Source of the DNA: Meconema thalassinum
Lineage: Eukaryota > Arthropoda > Insecta > Orthoptera > Tettigoniidae
Assembly: GCA_946902985.2 (NCBI GenBank)
Contig: OX336396.1
Coordinates: forward strand, 232,700,797-232,764,796
DNA length: 64,000 nucleotides
Direction of reading: 5' to 3'
Made by a program: the position numbers and the translations under genes. Numbering within the stretch: position 1 is the stretch's first letter; the number at the start of each line of letters is the position of its first letter. This document shows, piece after piece, positions 21,430 to 33,899 of this stretch. The notes under the pieces are model-generated. The model saw only the letters and a program-made list of their open reading frames with translations. It did no database searches and was not told the origin of the DNA.

Positions 21430-23559
21430 TTATTTCAACAGCAAGATGTTCGTCTTCAGGAATAGAGAAATGGACCGTGTCGTTTCTTATGATATGATAT
21501 CTAGCATCATGGGCTAGATATACAGAAGGAGGGTGGCAGCAGTGCTGTCACAGCACCGGACAGATCCAGAAAGTGTTGAATACATAATTAAATTCATTTA
21601 ATTTTGGTCGGGGCGGAATCATGAACAATGTTGGGAAATTTGTGTTGTAAATAACATTTGCTTTGCTGTGCATAAATGTAAATTCGTTTTGCTGGCATAA
21701 CTATTAAATAGCATCACGTGACTTGGTTGTAAATATTAGATATGTTTTTGTATGTTTTTCTTGTGGCTTTAGCCCTTTGCTTTGATTGAAGAGTGCTTGC
21801 TTTCATGTTGCTTACGCGCATGAACGCGAGGCGCTATCGAGATTACTTACGGTTGAAACGTTAGATAATTGTGATAAATGGGACTGATTTAATATAATGG
21901 TAGACATGGGGGGAATTTCCCGTCATTTTGGTTTTATAATTGCCCAGGCAAATGCTAGTATTGTTTTGCTTTGCGCAACTGTGGTTGTCACAGAAGGCAG
22001 TCGGCCTATCTCTAGTCATATCTTTGTCATTTTGTTTTAGTTAGATATTCATGATCTGGAATACATGGGGGGTCATTTTTGTCAAGCCTAGAGATGTGTG
22101 TGTGCTTTGTGTGTTATATTCTTCGATTAGTGAGCAGGAAACATGGTGATCCATTTTCCGTTGCTACTAAGCTTCAGTATGCGTACCTGAGGGGCGCATT
22201 GCTGATATGTGAATCTTGAGACCCAAGGTGGGTTTGTCAAGAAAATGATGATTTGTGATGTATTTTGTCTCGCGTTTTCAAGAGCCGGGAGGCTACTTAG
22301 AATTCAGGCTGAGGCTTTGATATTTGTTGAGACACACTAGAGCACGTTGGAGCTTGAACGACCTATGTACGCAGATCCTTGAATATGATAAGCGGATGCG
22401 TGCGCGCTTCGCATTTCTTTTGCTAATGAGTTAAATGTCTTGCCTGGTAAATTATAATTTGAGTTTTGAATTAATTGGGGAGCTGCCCATGCCGTCATCT
22501 AACTGTTTTCAGGCCGTATTAATCGAAGTGTTACTTGTAGTTGTTTTTATCAGCCTGCTGAGGAAAGTTCTATTTTGTTGTTGCTGTTGCTTGGATTGCA
22601 GCCAAGTTTTGTAAAGTCTCAATTTAAAGGTTGCGGACGGCGAACCGATTTCCTTGTATGTCACGTGATTGCCTTGTTTTGTTTTGTATGACCTAAGACC
22701 GATTGATCGGCTGTCGATAATTTGTAAATATACAAAACGTGTATGTTTGAATTTTATATAAGGGTTATATTATGTCAGCGTGTATATTATTATATTAGCC
22801 ATTTAGTGTTTGTTTCCCTATTATTGTCATGATCTCCAACTCGCAGAATGGGAATTCATGACTTAATCGTTTGATCGAACGGAAGTGATTTCTCGTCACG
22901 TACTCACATATTTCAATGTCCGACAGTGCGCACTTATCACATAAACCTTGTCTTCGTAAATTTTTGTAATCTTTTTTTTAAATTAATTGTAATTTTCATT
23001 GGAGGTGACGTATTGGTACACCTCGGGTTCACAGCTGTCACAGCTGATTGTGTGTTGAGGTAGCTTATTTTGAACTGATGCTTTTAATCAGTTATTTCAT
23101 TTTGACGGCTGACTTGAGTTGAGGGTGCTTTGGAAACAAATACGAGTGGGACTTCCCGAGTCCTTGTCCGGGTTTGTTGACATAGTATCAGATGCCGGGA
23201 TGTCGCGTGAGGGTTACTGGGTCACTCGCAGGTTACTTGTGACAGGCCAATGACCCATGACACCACACAAGGGTGGATATTTTTATTGTTTGTCAGATTT
23301 TTATTCCGTATTAAATTAATTTTGTTTTAAACTGTCATATACCTTATTTGTAACTTTAAGTTCCTTTATGAATCCTGGAAATTATAAGAAGAACGTTCTC
23401 CTCATACAACTTTTTATGGACCGGTCACGACCCCGAATCTCAGTCTTGTGTAGTGCTTCTTTTCCTAAGGGTACAATATATATATATATTTTCTTCGCGT
23501 AGGCTAAATATCATGTTCCAGTTCTGTAATAGTATTCATTATCATCCATAAAACAAATA

Positions 23560-23592
23560 AATCCACCGGGCGAAGCCGGGCACTACTGCTAG
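23560..23592 (+). mobile_element. Helitron 3' terminus
   Basis: CCGGGCGAAGCCGG (from 23576) forms the short GC hairpin, followed 10-11 bp later by CTAG at 23589-23592 and a host T. This is the canonical Helitron end: hairpin, then CTRR, inserted before T. The 5' end of this copy was not found to the left, so only the terminus is supported. Confidence 0.7.
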
Positions 23593-23703
23593 TATTGTTA
23601 TATGAGCAGAAGTAACTGCAATTTACGCTGTAATATTGAAGGAATGTGAAGTTAAAATATAAACTCGAGTGAAGTATAACAGCTGATAGAAGCTGGTATT
23701 CAT

Positions 23704-24340
23704 TATCATCATCATCTTCATTTCCCCTTTTCCAGCTGACACTGGGTGGGGGCAAATATGGTTCCTCTCCACTTTGTTCGGTCGTTCCACCATTCCTCTT
23801 CCGACACCGTGTTCCAATCCAGGTTCCGTTTACTAATGCAATTCTTCACCGAGTCCATCCAACGCATTCTTGGTCTTCCTCGACCTCTCTTTCCTGTCAT
23901 CCGTCGTTCCAGTGCTCGTCTTGGTAGCCTTACTGCATTCATCCGTTTAACATGTCCAAACCATCTCAATCTGTTTTGCTCCAGTTTGTAATTTAGTTTC
24001 TCTACTCCCAGTTCTTTCCGTATATCTTCATTTCTCACTCTGTCTCTCCTCGTTTTCTGGACCATACTTCTAAGGAATCTCATCTCAGCTGCCTGTACTC
24101 TGCTCTCATCCCTCTTAGTCATTGTCCAAGTTTCTGCTGCATATGTCATTATATGAACATAATATGCTTTGTACATAACTTCTTTAGCCTTAATTGGTAT
24201 ATCCTTGTTCCATACTAGTCCCCGTACCTGTTGGTAGAAAGCACTCCCGAGTTGTATTCTTCTGCTGATTTTCAAATCTAGTCTTCCATCTTCAGTCAGT
24301 TCACTTCCCGAGTATTTGAAGTGTTTCACCACTTTCACTT
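23704..24340 (-). pseudogene. 5'-truncated RTE reverse transcriptase C-terminal region
   Basis: A single open minus-strand frame (206 codons to the stop at 23718) covers only the C-terminal part of an RTE protein. It begins at HFKYSGSELTEDGR (the usual FKYLGS with L changed to S), then IMTYAAETWTM, EMRFLRSM, RLRWFGHVKRM and KRGRGRPRMRWMDSVKN. On the minus strand the 3' end runs into a (GAT)n-like tail, seen on the plus strand as ATTATCATCATCATCTTCATT at 23701-23721. The catalytic polymerase motifs lie 5' of the truncation and are absent. The open frame simply reflects a short, fairly recent insertion. I could not find a convincing target duplication. Confidence 0.85.
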
Positions 24341-27300
24341 ATATTAAATATGTTAATAATGAAGGAACATAAGAGTTATTGAAAGAATATTATTTTATTA
24401 TATTACCAAATTTGGATAGTTCATCAAAGGAACCAATATATTTATTACAGAATTTTTATTGAACTTGTATTAACTGCAGAGTGAGGATGTTCGCAACATG
24501 ATGTTCTGTATTTCGAGAATACAATGGTTATAGTGAACCCAACGGGGTTAGGCTGACTGGTGTCGAACGTGGATCTCAGAGATAAGATGAGCTAAGAACT
24601 GAGGTTCCAGCAAGGAACGAACACAAGACCTTTTGAGGGAGTTTAAGCTATAAAAACCCCTAGATAAAATACATATTAAATCACTGTTGTGATATGAATT
24701 AATTCTGACATTATTTGTTAATATAATGCAGGGAATAATAGCAGAATACTGAATTTTTGGGCTGTATGGAGTATACTATTCTGGACTTGAGCACAGAAAG
24801 TTTGAGCGCTTGACAGTTGTCAAATGACTCTGGAATAGGGGCGTGTTTTCTTGGAGCCGTGTCACTCTATGTGACCTACTTATGTCGTCTGGAGCAGGTC
24901 AGGAGGGTAAAATATTGTCAAGTTATTCCCCGTTTGAGAATAGAGAGGACAGTGGAGTGAGAAGATACCAGCGTAATTTAATGATTACTCGTGATTGGAA
25001 TAACTCAGAGACATGAGGTTTGCACCTATGTGAATGTATAGCCTGGAGGCTAATTATCAAGCCATTAAACATTGAAATCGAGGCAGATTTAATGGAACGC
25101 GCAGGGACACAGTAGGTTTGTGGTTAGCGGTGAGATCTGACCAGGCCTTCGGGGATTTTTAGGTGACACCGCGTGGGCACGCGCTGGCAAAGGCAATTAA
25201 TATTAATTAATTGGCCAATCGATCCTCGAGCACGCATACAGATCTGTGACCAGCGAGGAAAAAGGAACCATATAAACGTTAATTCAAGACCAGAATCATA
25301 CTGTGAGAGAAGATGACGCTGCAGGGAAATTCTCGGTCTACTTTTTCTCTCCAAACGGATATAAGGGCTGAACGAATGACAGAGGCGGTCAGTTGAACCA
25401 TACTTGGGCGCAGGGAGCACGTCACCCGAGCTCAGAGAACAGACGCGCGAACTCTAACAGCTAAAGTGCAGCAACATAATAAGCATGCAGTAAGCCATGA
25501 ATTAATAACGATTAATGTAGTCAGTTGAATCGCAGTATAGTGCGAAGTGCACGTTACCGAATTCAGAGAAGGGACGCGCGTACTTTAACATGAAGAGCCA
25601 TGCAGAAAGGCATTTATTAATCACAATTATTAAGGACAGTCGTGCCATACGTTTATAGTCGGCATTATGAGGGACTATTATCGAGCACGCAGGGAAGGTT
25701 CCGTGTGATATACAAGGGAGGACAATTGAGAGTGGTAATCTGTACAAGTACAGTGTACAATGGTTGAGCGCAGTATGTAAACTATTGGTCAGACATATCA
25801 TAGGATGTCGGATTGCGCAGATATAAACTTTATTATGCGATTTGAGAAATTTCGCAGGGATACCACTGTATTAACGCTCAGGATGATATGCAAGCATATT
25901 TATGCGATATCCGGAAATTTCTCTAAGGACAGAAATCGATAGACAGATGGGGGACTGATAGGAATCCTGAGGCAGAGAATCAAGACTTTCAGACGAGATG
26001 CGGGAGAGAATTGGAGGAGAGATCTTCAACGTCTGCATTTCTGATATTTTGCCAGGAAAAGTCAACCATTAAGGAATGTACATAGTGATCGTGTGATTGT
26101 AGTGATGATCAGTTAAATATATGTAAAATTAATAGTGTAACAAGTGCTATAACGTGTTGTGTGAATAAGGAAGCGACAGCTTCAACATGGAAAAGAAAAG
26201 TGCCGTGTGTTTTGTAAGGCAAAAGTTATGTATAACATGTGTGAGAAGTTTAAGAAAGCCTTGCTAATTTGCATATAATGGCGGGCATTACTGGAGGAAA
26301 TGCGTGGTTGGAGCCACCAGATTAGCCGATATAAGTACCCAAAAACCATGATTTTGTAGCAATTATAGTTCACTGTATGTTGAGTGATTTCAAAATTTAT
26401 AGAATATGCCAATAAGAGTCAATTTTAGGAGGTAGAACCTCAAAATAGTATTGTTGTGTTGATTTTAGTCAAGTTGAGATGTCTTTGTACATCATTGAGT
26501 GGATAAATCGTTACCACTATTGTAAAATGGCAATTCAGTTATATAAAAACTTAACGTAACGAACACGGATGTTCGGTTATTGAAAAGGGTTACGTTGTGT
26601 CGGTGATGGTAATTCATGTCAGTAATAATAATAATAATAAGAAGAAGAATAAACGAATACACATCAGGGAAAAATGGTTGCAAGAAAAATATATATGCTA
26701 ATTGGAATATTTATCTATCCAAGCAGTAATATTATACATGAAGGGCTAAGCAAAAGCAATTTAATATCAGAGTATATTATGTTAATGGAAATAAATATGC
26801 AAGAATCTAGGAAATGGAAGAGTTTAATAGAGAATTGAATTTGCAGCTTGTGAATAAGCTTGTAAGAGTAATTGATAGATTTATCTTACTAATTAAAGGA
26901 CGGGATCATAGCACTATGGTCAGGGGAGCCTGGTAGTCTAATCGACGTGTGAAATCTCGTATAGCCTAGGGCATACAGAGATATTTATTATTGCCAGAGC
27001 GTACTTAGTGGCTGACCCTAGCTCTGTGGATGGATATGGAATGTTCCGGATTCGAATCCTGTGGTGTATGGGAGGATAACAATGGAAACCTCAGTATGAC
27101 ACCTGATGTCGACCGAGAACTAGTTATTGGATAAATTCAGCTCCTGGGAAGCGAATTTTGGCGGCAGGATGTGCCTGACCGTGACATTTAATAAGATGCC
27201 GGCTAGCCAATTCGACCAGTGAATGATGAATCTCGTTCCTTCATATAATGTAGTGGACCTGTTGAGGACAGTTATTAATATCCTAAGGTTAGGAATAAAT

Positions 27301-28625
27301 ATTTAAACACGCCCATAACCTATCTTGGATACAATTTAGTTTAAATCATATGGGATATGTAGGTCATTGAGACTGGGCTATTGTATTTAAAGTCACAAGT
27401 TACTGCTTGGAGGTAAAGAGAGAAGGGAGTTAGGGAGAGACAGAGCACGTGGTTTTGTGACCGCTCGACTCATTCCCATTGTATACAAGTAGAACCGAGG
27501 GGGAGATGTTAAACGACCCTTGAAGGTTGACATTTAGAATGGACAGACTTTGAAACCCTGTTTGTAATAAAAAGAGGCGTTGTTATATTGTATAATGAAT
27601 TTGTGTGATTTGAAACACATTGATAATTAAGGATCATCCTGATGATTTAATATTTAGCACACCTACGAGTTGTTGAAAGTTGCATTTTTATACTGACAGT
27701 GTCACTGTGTTCTAAAGGTCGACACTAGATGCCATAGGCTATGCCCACGCAAGGGAAGCATAATATACCATCCGACACAGCGGTAACGGAATTTTTGAAA
27801 TTGAAATCACAACGGCATACAGTGCAACTGTAGAAAAGGGAACTGCAGAAGGGAACTGCAGAACGGGGTAGTATACAAATAATTGTGGAGTTGCAAGGAA
27901 ATTTGATGTGCAACCCATAAATTGGTTAATGCATGGTAAAGCATTTTGGTGGGAAGAGAGATACAAAACACAAGTGTACGCATAATGTAAATTAAGAGGT
28001 GTTGAGAGTAAACAATTAAGATTGTGGAATTTAAGAGGTCACAACAGGTGACATAAGATTATAAGTACTGTTTATGTGTAATTTACCTGTGCATCAGCGC
28101 ACTTGAGAATGAATTTTGATGTCAATCTCATGGTAAATGAATGAATAATCATTTGGATTTGCAAGGATAAAGTGCGAATATTAGTGGATTGTAGGAGTAA
28201 TTTTGCATTGTTTTGTGTTATATTGTTGGCATTGTGTTTTTGAGTGTTTGAAGCCATGATTTAGAGCTGAATTAAAGTCTTTAGAATAGAGTTGTGCTTT
28301 ATCATTGTAGAGTTGATACCTTTTAGTCTCAGATCAAAAATATGCAACTGCTCAGTGGGAGGACGGTACACGCCTGAGAACTGATGCTGGCTGGAGGCAG
28401 AAGCATGTTTTCCATGGAAATTACTCACATGGGTACAATAGTGAGGAAGGAAATGCGAAGCATATCTAAGAGAGATATTTTATTGTATTCCCGTATTGAC
28501 AGATGATTGTATTGTACTTATGTCAATGGGCAAAGTTATGTCATTGTTTCAATATTGTTGAAGAGATATCTGTAAAGACAATTTTGCGAAATGTTAATGG
28601 TATTTGAAGAAGGAATTATTAATAT
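24341..28625. other. Unassigned DNA, no gene recognised
   Basis: No protein homology is seen in this 4.3 kb. It contains a short (AAT)n tract at 26624-26642 and a possible degenerate tRNA-like sequence near 27.0 kb. The block at 26.1-26.3 kb has weak resemblance to 9.8-10.05 and 30.0-30.25 kb. Confidence 0.35.
26990..27110 (+). repeat. Possible degenerate tRNA-derived SINE head
   Basis: The string GGATTCGAATCCTGTGG (about 27050-27066) resembles a tRNA T-arm, and 'tagtggctgacc' 50 bp upstream could be a decayed A box. No matching second copy was found in this window, so the call is weak. Confidence 0.25.
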
Positions 28626-29010
28626 GCTTGCCACGGTGGGTGAGTGGGCAACGTGTCGGTCTATTAACCCCAAGCTTGTAGGTTCGCTCCTGGCCGTGGT
28701 AAGTGATTTTTGAAATGCGGCAAAAATTACGACACCAAGTCATACGATGTTCGCATGTCAATGAACCCGTTTGAATTCAGTTGGCCGTGTTAATAATGGC
28801 AAAATTAATCTCAGGAGTTTCCGCCAAGACAAAGTTCCTCATTTCTCTACTAGAAAACACTATAGTGTTCAAGGACCTTAGATATCTAACCTCCTTGACT
28901 TTCATAGTGCTTCAAGGAACAACAAAATTCGACATTCAAGCTACCCTTTGGGTGTCAAATAACAAAGCTTGTATCCGGCACCCGAGGCCATACGATATTA
29001 ATATTAATTA
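28626..29010 (+). repeat. Long tRNA-derived SINE (family S2), plus orientation
   Basis: The head starts GCCACGGTGGGTGAGTGGGC, with an A-box-like TGGGTGAGTGGG. It has 'ggtctattaacc' in the anticodon-arm position, a B-box-like GGTTCGCTCC, and CCGTGGTA, which can pair with the opening GCCACGG as an acceptor stem. The body runs to 'cggcacccgaggccatac', and the tail is a short (ATTA)n at about 28998-29022. The copy at 11560-11945 is its inverse. Total length is near 385 bp, longer than most simple tRNA-SINEs, and the body has the same TTAGATATCTAA palindrome as the other copy. Transcription by RNA polymerase III is inferred, not shown. Confidence 0.75.
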
Positions 29011-29576
29011 ATTAATTATTAATATGCAGTATTATTGTAAAATTACTAATAGGAGTTATCGATATAGGCGTTACAGTTGAAAATCCTTGAAACAGTAGGA
29101 CAACCATTCTTTGTTGAATTTGTATCTGATAGAAATTTAGGAACAACGGATCTCCGTAAAAGCTGAAGTAAATTGAGATCTATTTTATCGGTTCTGAGTA
29201 GATACTCACGGTAATGGTAATATATATATTGTATATTTTCGTATCCAGGAGAGTACAATACAGCTATTTACAATTCAAAACATATTCACAATACACACAC
29301 AAATTGTGAACACATCGAATCGATTTTTAGGCCCAGAACTTGGCACCCTTGATTGCACGAGCATTTGCTGAACTGAAACCAGGGTAATGGTAATTATTCG
29401 ATGAGAAAAAAAGTTATTGTTATTAATTATTTTTATTTAAATGAGAGACCAGTGGATGTGAATAAACTATGTCTTTACTTTACTGTACGGATTATAGAAT
29501 CCTGAATTGAAACTATTACTGGAAAAGACATAGCGAAGTGGAGATTTTCAACGTTCAAAAGAAATTTATGCTGAGA
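29011..29576. other. Unassigned DNA
   Basis: No feature beyond short AT-rich runs. The right edge is set by a Helitron terminus. Confidence 0.4.
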
Positions 29577-29612
29577 CTAGAAACCCGACCCGGCTTCGCC
29601 CGGTATCTTTAA
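29577..29612 (-). mobile_element. Helitron 3' terminus (minus strand)
   Basis: On the minus strand the sequence reads CCGGGCGAAGCCGG (hairpin), then GTCGGGTTT, then CTAG at plus 29580-29577, followed by a host T. This is the same terminus class as at 23.59 kb. No matching 5' TC end was found to the right within several kilobases. Confidence 0.65.
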
Positions 29613-32137
29613 CGGTTTACCCGGCGTAAGCTTAAAAGGTGCACAGACGGCAGGTCCCAGACGCAATTCAGAACATCCGAGGTGAACAGCGAAACTACAA
29701 TCACATACACTCTTCTCTGAAGTTTTAATTCGTCGCGACTCGACAGTCTGATGCTGGCCGAAGCTGGGGTGATAGGCTCGCTCGCTCGTAAACTCGCTCC
29801 GAAGCTAGTAATTTAATTTTCCACTGAATGGAGATTGTTGGAAGAAATCAGAACTAGAAGATCAGCCGTTCCAGTGTGGTTTAGCTCGATCGAGACTTTC
29901 CATCATCTCGTCAGATTAGGAAGCCGACGTGCTATAGTGCAACCCTTGGAAACGGGAAAGGAAAATAAATCACGTGTGTAAGGCGAATAATTAACGCCCA
30001 AGTGATAATTTTTTTATGTAATGTAAAAATAGTGAAATTTTTTAGTGTAATATTTTAGTGAATTGTATTGTGTTAAGTGAAAACGAATACAAAATGGTAT
30101 TCATTATATTCCCAGTGATAAAGGTATATATTTTATGTGCTGTTGAAGTGTCATTGAGTGTAAATATAACCATGAAAATGGCTTAAGAAAAAGTTGGTGG
30201 GCGAAAATGTTCCATCGCTGGAGAATTCGGTCGCTGACCGTACCGTCATGTGAGTAACTATTTCATTAATATGCGGTTGGGAAGATTTGCGTATACTCCT
30301 CATGAGAGAGAGAGTAGGGATATTTAATAACAGGTGAAAGAAAGATTGCGCGATCTGAACGATTAATTTGAGAGAAATATAATAAATATGTGAAATATAA
30401 ATGAATCCCTTGTGGAAAATATTCAGTAAAATATCAGTGTAATTGATAAATGATATAAATATGAGAAAGCAAGCGTAATAATAATAATAATAATTATATA
30501 AATGAATGAATATTGTGATGAATTTTATATTGAAAGTGGTAGCTTCCGAGCTCCTTTAAATGAATTAACACATGTTGGGAATACATGTTCTTTATGGTAA
30601 AGTGATTATTGTAAAGGGAGGGAGAGTAATATATATTTTGAAATGTAGATCAAACGTTGATTTTGAATTTATTTAGTTCTTTGAAGGCAACTTGGCTAAT
30701 TAATGTATGAGTGCCATGTCGCGCATTGAAGTAATTTGTCACGCTAGGAATGCGTTGAAATGCTCGGTAAAAATAATTATCAGGGACAGTTAGTCGTGGT
30801 TAATGAACTGTATAAGCCCTCAAAGTTGTGATAGTGATTACGAGGCATTGTGTGTTGTATGTTAAAAGGGTGCTATTTATGTTGTATTATGAGCGCTGGC
30901 AAAAGGCGAGGCCTACCCTAAGTCGCTAATGTTATAAGTCCTCCAAATTGGGATACGGCTCCCGAGGCATTTGAAAGGATCGAACTCAGAGTCGTCCGTG
31001 TTGAAGCCCCTTAATATTGGTTGTATTATGGAATGTTCTTACCCGCTAATGAGGACACTTCATAATTATTATATACCGAAGCTAAGAGAATAGGTCTGTA
31101 GAACCTAAATATGTTGTTAAATGATATGTATTAGAAGCCTTGTCATTCAGAGAATTGCATTTGAAACACCTGTGTGGAAAGCTGATGTAGCCAGTCCCTT
31201 GTGAAAGCGAGACTGTGGACTCTCTTCTCTCCCTGCAATAAATCACGCCATGTATTTAAGATTAGACCCTTACCCTCTGGTAGTGCGGTAGGTTAGGACG
31301 GACTGTCTGAGTCATAATACACAGAAGTGTTTAAAGATTGTTTGAACGACCCGGTCTTTGAACCGAGGTCCCTTTATATCCATTATTATCGCTTGCAGAG
31401 TTCAGATCGTTGCTTACTTAAGGTATAATGGTCTTTTAAGACAAAAGTAATAAATCCCTAACTTTATTGTTCAATAATTCAGTGATTCACGAGTTCTATT
31501 GAAGACATTAGATTCCGGGAGTAATCTTAAGTTTGACTTGTTCAGTAGTCTTCAGTAGCTCGGGAGTACGCAAGTTTTTCCCAATCACGGTAGTGAGTTG
31601 TTAGCTTGAGAGAGAGGGATGGTAATATATCAGCATTGTGAAAGCCCAAAATTAATTGATGATTAGCCATACTTTGATAATTATGATTAAAAGATATACT
31701 CAGGTAATTAGTAATTGATGTGTATTAAATTGATAACACAGTGTATGTAAACCTTACCGAGCCATTTGGAGCTCGTTATTTTAAAGAATTTGAATTGACA
31801 CCATATGGAAGAGAAACTTAGTTGAAGTTTGTTGGTTGTTGGAAAACCAGTCATTAGGATTTTGTAATTGTTTTATATGAATTCCTTGTTCAACTTTGGA
31901 CAAGTGTGAAGTGGAGTGCCAGTATTTTTATTTGTTTAATTTTTGTAGCGCCATTTTTTGGATAATTAAATGTTTAATAGTAGGATTTGATTTTTGTTTA
32001 TTTTTGGAAGTGTATCCTCTGCTTAATCCAAAGTCTGTAAGTCACAGAGTGGGAGAACAAACCATGAACCCCGATTCTCCCGATTGAGCGTTGCTGGCAA
32101 ACTGTGATTTGCATATTTCATAGTTGATTGGGCACAA
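29613..32137. other. Unassigned DNA, no gene recognised
   Basis: Nothing is recognised apart from a short (AAT)n tract at 30476-30494. Part of it may belong to the Helitron whose 3' end lies at 29577, but no diagnostic sequence supports that. Confidence 0.35.
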
Positions 32138-32446
32138 TAGATGAACTTCAAGTAGTGCCCTTTATCTCCGTACAAAATTCCATGGTGATACCGCTGATAG
32201 TTTCAGAGATATAGAATGCCGGTGAAATATTTCGCACAGCCGCCATCTTGAGGTTATGTAAACAATGGAACGAAGTTAGATGTCGGTGTATTACAATGTG
32301 AATAGACATATACTGTACCAAGTTTTATTGCGTTTGGTTGGTTAAATCAAGAGAAACGTCTATTTAAAAGTCGCAAATTGGTTTGGCCGCCATGTTCGTT
32401 TTGTATTTACCAGGTTTTCAAAAGTCACATAGATGAACTTCTAGTA

Positions 32447-33454
32447 CAGGGGTTTCCAACCTGGGGGGTGCGCCCCCCTAGGGGGGCGTGGGGCTTTATC
32501 AAGGGGGGTGTGAAGTGATTTCCGAATTAAGTTTTTTAACTCGAATATTTCAATTTTGTAAAATAAACATTTTTTGAGCCTCTCCAAGTGATTGTCGTGC
32601 CAAGTCAATCGTTCAAAAGCACTGGTAATTGCCAACTGTCGGCACAAACCTCTGCGGAGTCGCGAGGTTGGAGGTGAAATAAGGAATTTGCTGTGTTGTG
32701 AGGACCAAAATCATGCCAATTTTATCGGCTCGTTGGCGTATCTTTGTGATATCTTTGAAGCTTTGAACAGTTTAAACTTAAAGCTCCAAGGCAAAAAGTC
32801 CAATATTATGCATTACTGGATAAAATACAGTTATGGAAACGCCGGCTTCAGATGAACAACTTCTCATCCTTTCATCGCCTTAATGAAATGTTGCCGGAAA
32901 ATGAACGTCATCGTAATAAACTTAGATGCAAATTCAGTCACATTTGGATACCCTGGCACAGGAAGATGATTGTAAAATATTAAGACTGGGTGACTTCTGG
33001 GTCTTGCAGTGTATCCTGTAATAGCCAAATTTGCATTGCGTGTCATTCTCCCATTTTCAAAGACATATTTATGTGAGTCAGGATTTCCAACGCTGAGTGT
33101 CATAGAAACAAAGCAGCGCTGTCGGCTTGATGTTGCAAGTGATCTCCGCTGTGCTCTGTCAAATATCAAACCAAACATACCGAATCTTACCAAGAGAAAA
33201 TAGTGTCAACCCTCTCACTGACATATGCTGACTAATTTAAGGATTTGTTGTGAAAGTGTGGTCCTAGTATTATGCTAAAATGAAGTTAGTATGTAATAGA
33301 TAGGCCTATTCCATTATGTAGTGTTATTAGGCTCCTCCGCGTCAATCGAAGAGGTTATAGAAGCGATGAGTGGTGGGGAGGGCGCAGTAGGGGGCGCGAT
33401 TAACTCCCGTATCTGAAGAAGGGGGCGTCAGCTGACAAAGGTTGGGAACCACTG
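32447..33454 (+). mobile_element. hAT transposon, internally deleted, 8-bp target duplication
   Basis: The left end CAGGGGTTTCCAACCTGGGG pairs with the right end AAAGGTTGGGAACCACTG (ending 33454), the classic hAT end type with CAG...CTG. It is flanked by a perfect 8-bp duplication TTCTAGTA at 32439-32446 and 33455-33462, as expected for hAT. The interior keeps only C-terminal transposase sequence. Removing the element and one duplication restores continuous HINE sequence. Confidence 0.92.
32592..33203 (+). pseudogene. hAT transposase remnant, ZBED5-like, C-terminal dimerisation region
   Basis: Two blocks are recognisable. About 32715-32830 encodes IGSLAYLCDIFEALNSLNL followed by LQGKKSNI. 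This corresponds to the 'LAYL.DIF..LN.LN..LQGK' segment of ZBED5/SCAND3-type hAT transposases. About 33009-33203 encodes the hAT C-terminal dimerisation domain: PFSKTYLCESGFPTLSVI, then TKQRCRLD, then ending SNIKPNIPNLTKRK*. The two lie in different frames, with stops near 33017 and elsewhere. The BED finger and most of the catalytic domain are missing. The piece cannot encode an active transposase but gives the element's lineage. Confidence 0.85.
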
Positions 33455-33899
33455 TTCTAGTATATAGTTCCCTTTATCACCGTAAAATATTCCAGGGTGA
33501 TATCGGTAATAGTTTCGGTGTTATTGAATCCTGGTGAAATATTTCGCACAGCCGCCATGTTGGTTTGGTGAGACGTAACAAAATTTGAAGGGCACAGTTG
33601 GGGTCGCCCGGAATAGTGCTATGAACTTACCGAGTTTCATTGAAATCGCTCCAGCCGTTTAGAAGATATTTGGGGTGGACACACACCATCACACACGCCC
33701 ACACAGACAGACACACGGACATTAATGAAAATAGGGCAATAAATATGTCTCTCAGATAATCTGTAATGGATTTGCCGACACAATCGTGAGACATATCACA
33801 AATTATAAGTATTCAATAAATTTAGTATTATTATATTTTTTTATTTCTTTAAGCAAAAATTCCCCTACAGGAGAGCGATTGAACTTGGATCACCTGACG

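Larger units (their letters stand above)
19040..23558. other. Unassigned DNA, no gene recognised
   Basis: Apart from about 60 bp of probable RTE 3' untranslated sequence at the left edge, nothing is recognised in 4.5 kb. The listed microsatellites and a short (TA)n at 23476-23491 interrupt it. No frame longer than about 65 codons carries a known motif. Intronic or intergenic host DNA is possible. Confidence 0.35.
32138..33745 (-). mobile_element. HINE copy 3, 3'-truncated, split by a hAT element
   Basis: The 5' end is at the right (plus-strand 'gaaaatagggcaataaatat' near 33727-33745), with a decayed (GT)n tract at about 33680-33720 and the conserved 'ttcattgaaatcgctccagc' block. The internal repeat boxes appear as CCGCCAT-type strings with CAT at 32244, 32391 and 33556. 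The last interval is 149 bp once the 1008-bp hAT element and its 8-bp duplication are subtracted. The left (3') portion with the stem-loop is missing; the copy ends near 32138. Confidence 0.75.

Noticed and set aside
28626..28700. Possible genuine tRNA gene
   Set aside because: The acceptor-like ends pair, but the T-arm stem is poor, both promoter boxes deviate, and a long repeated body follows with a second copy elsewhere; it is a SINE head.
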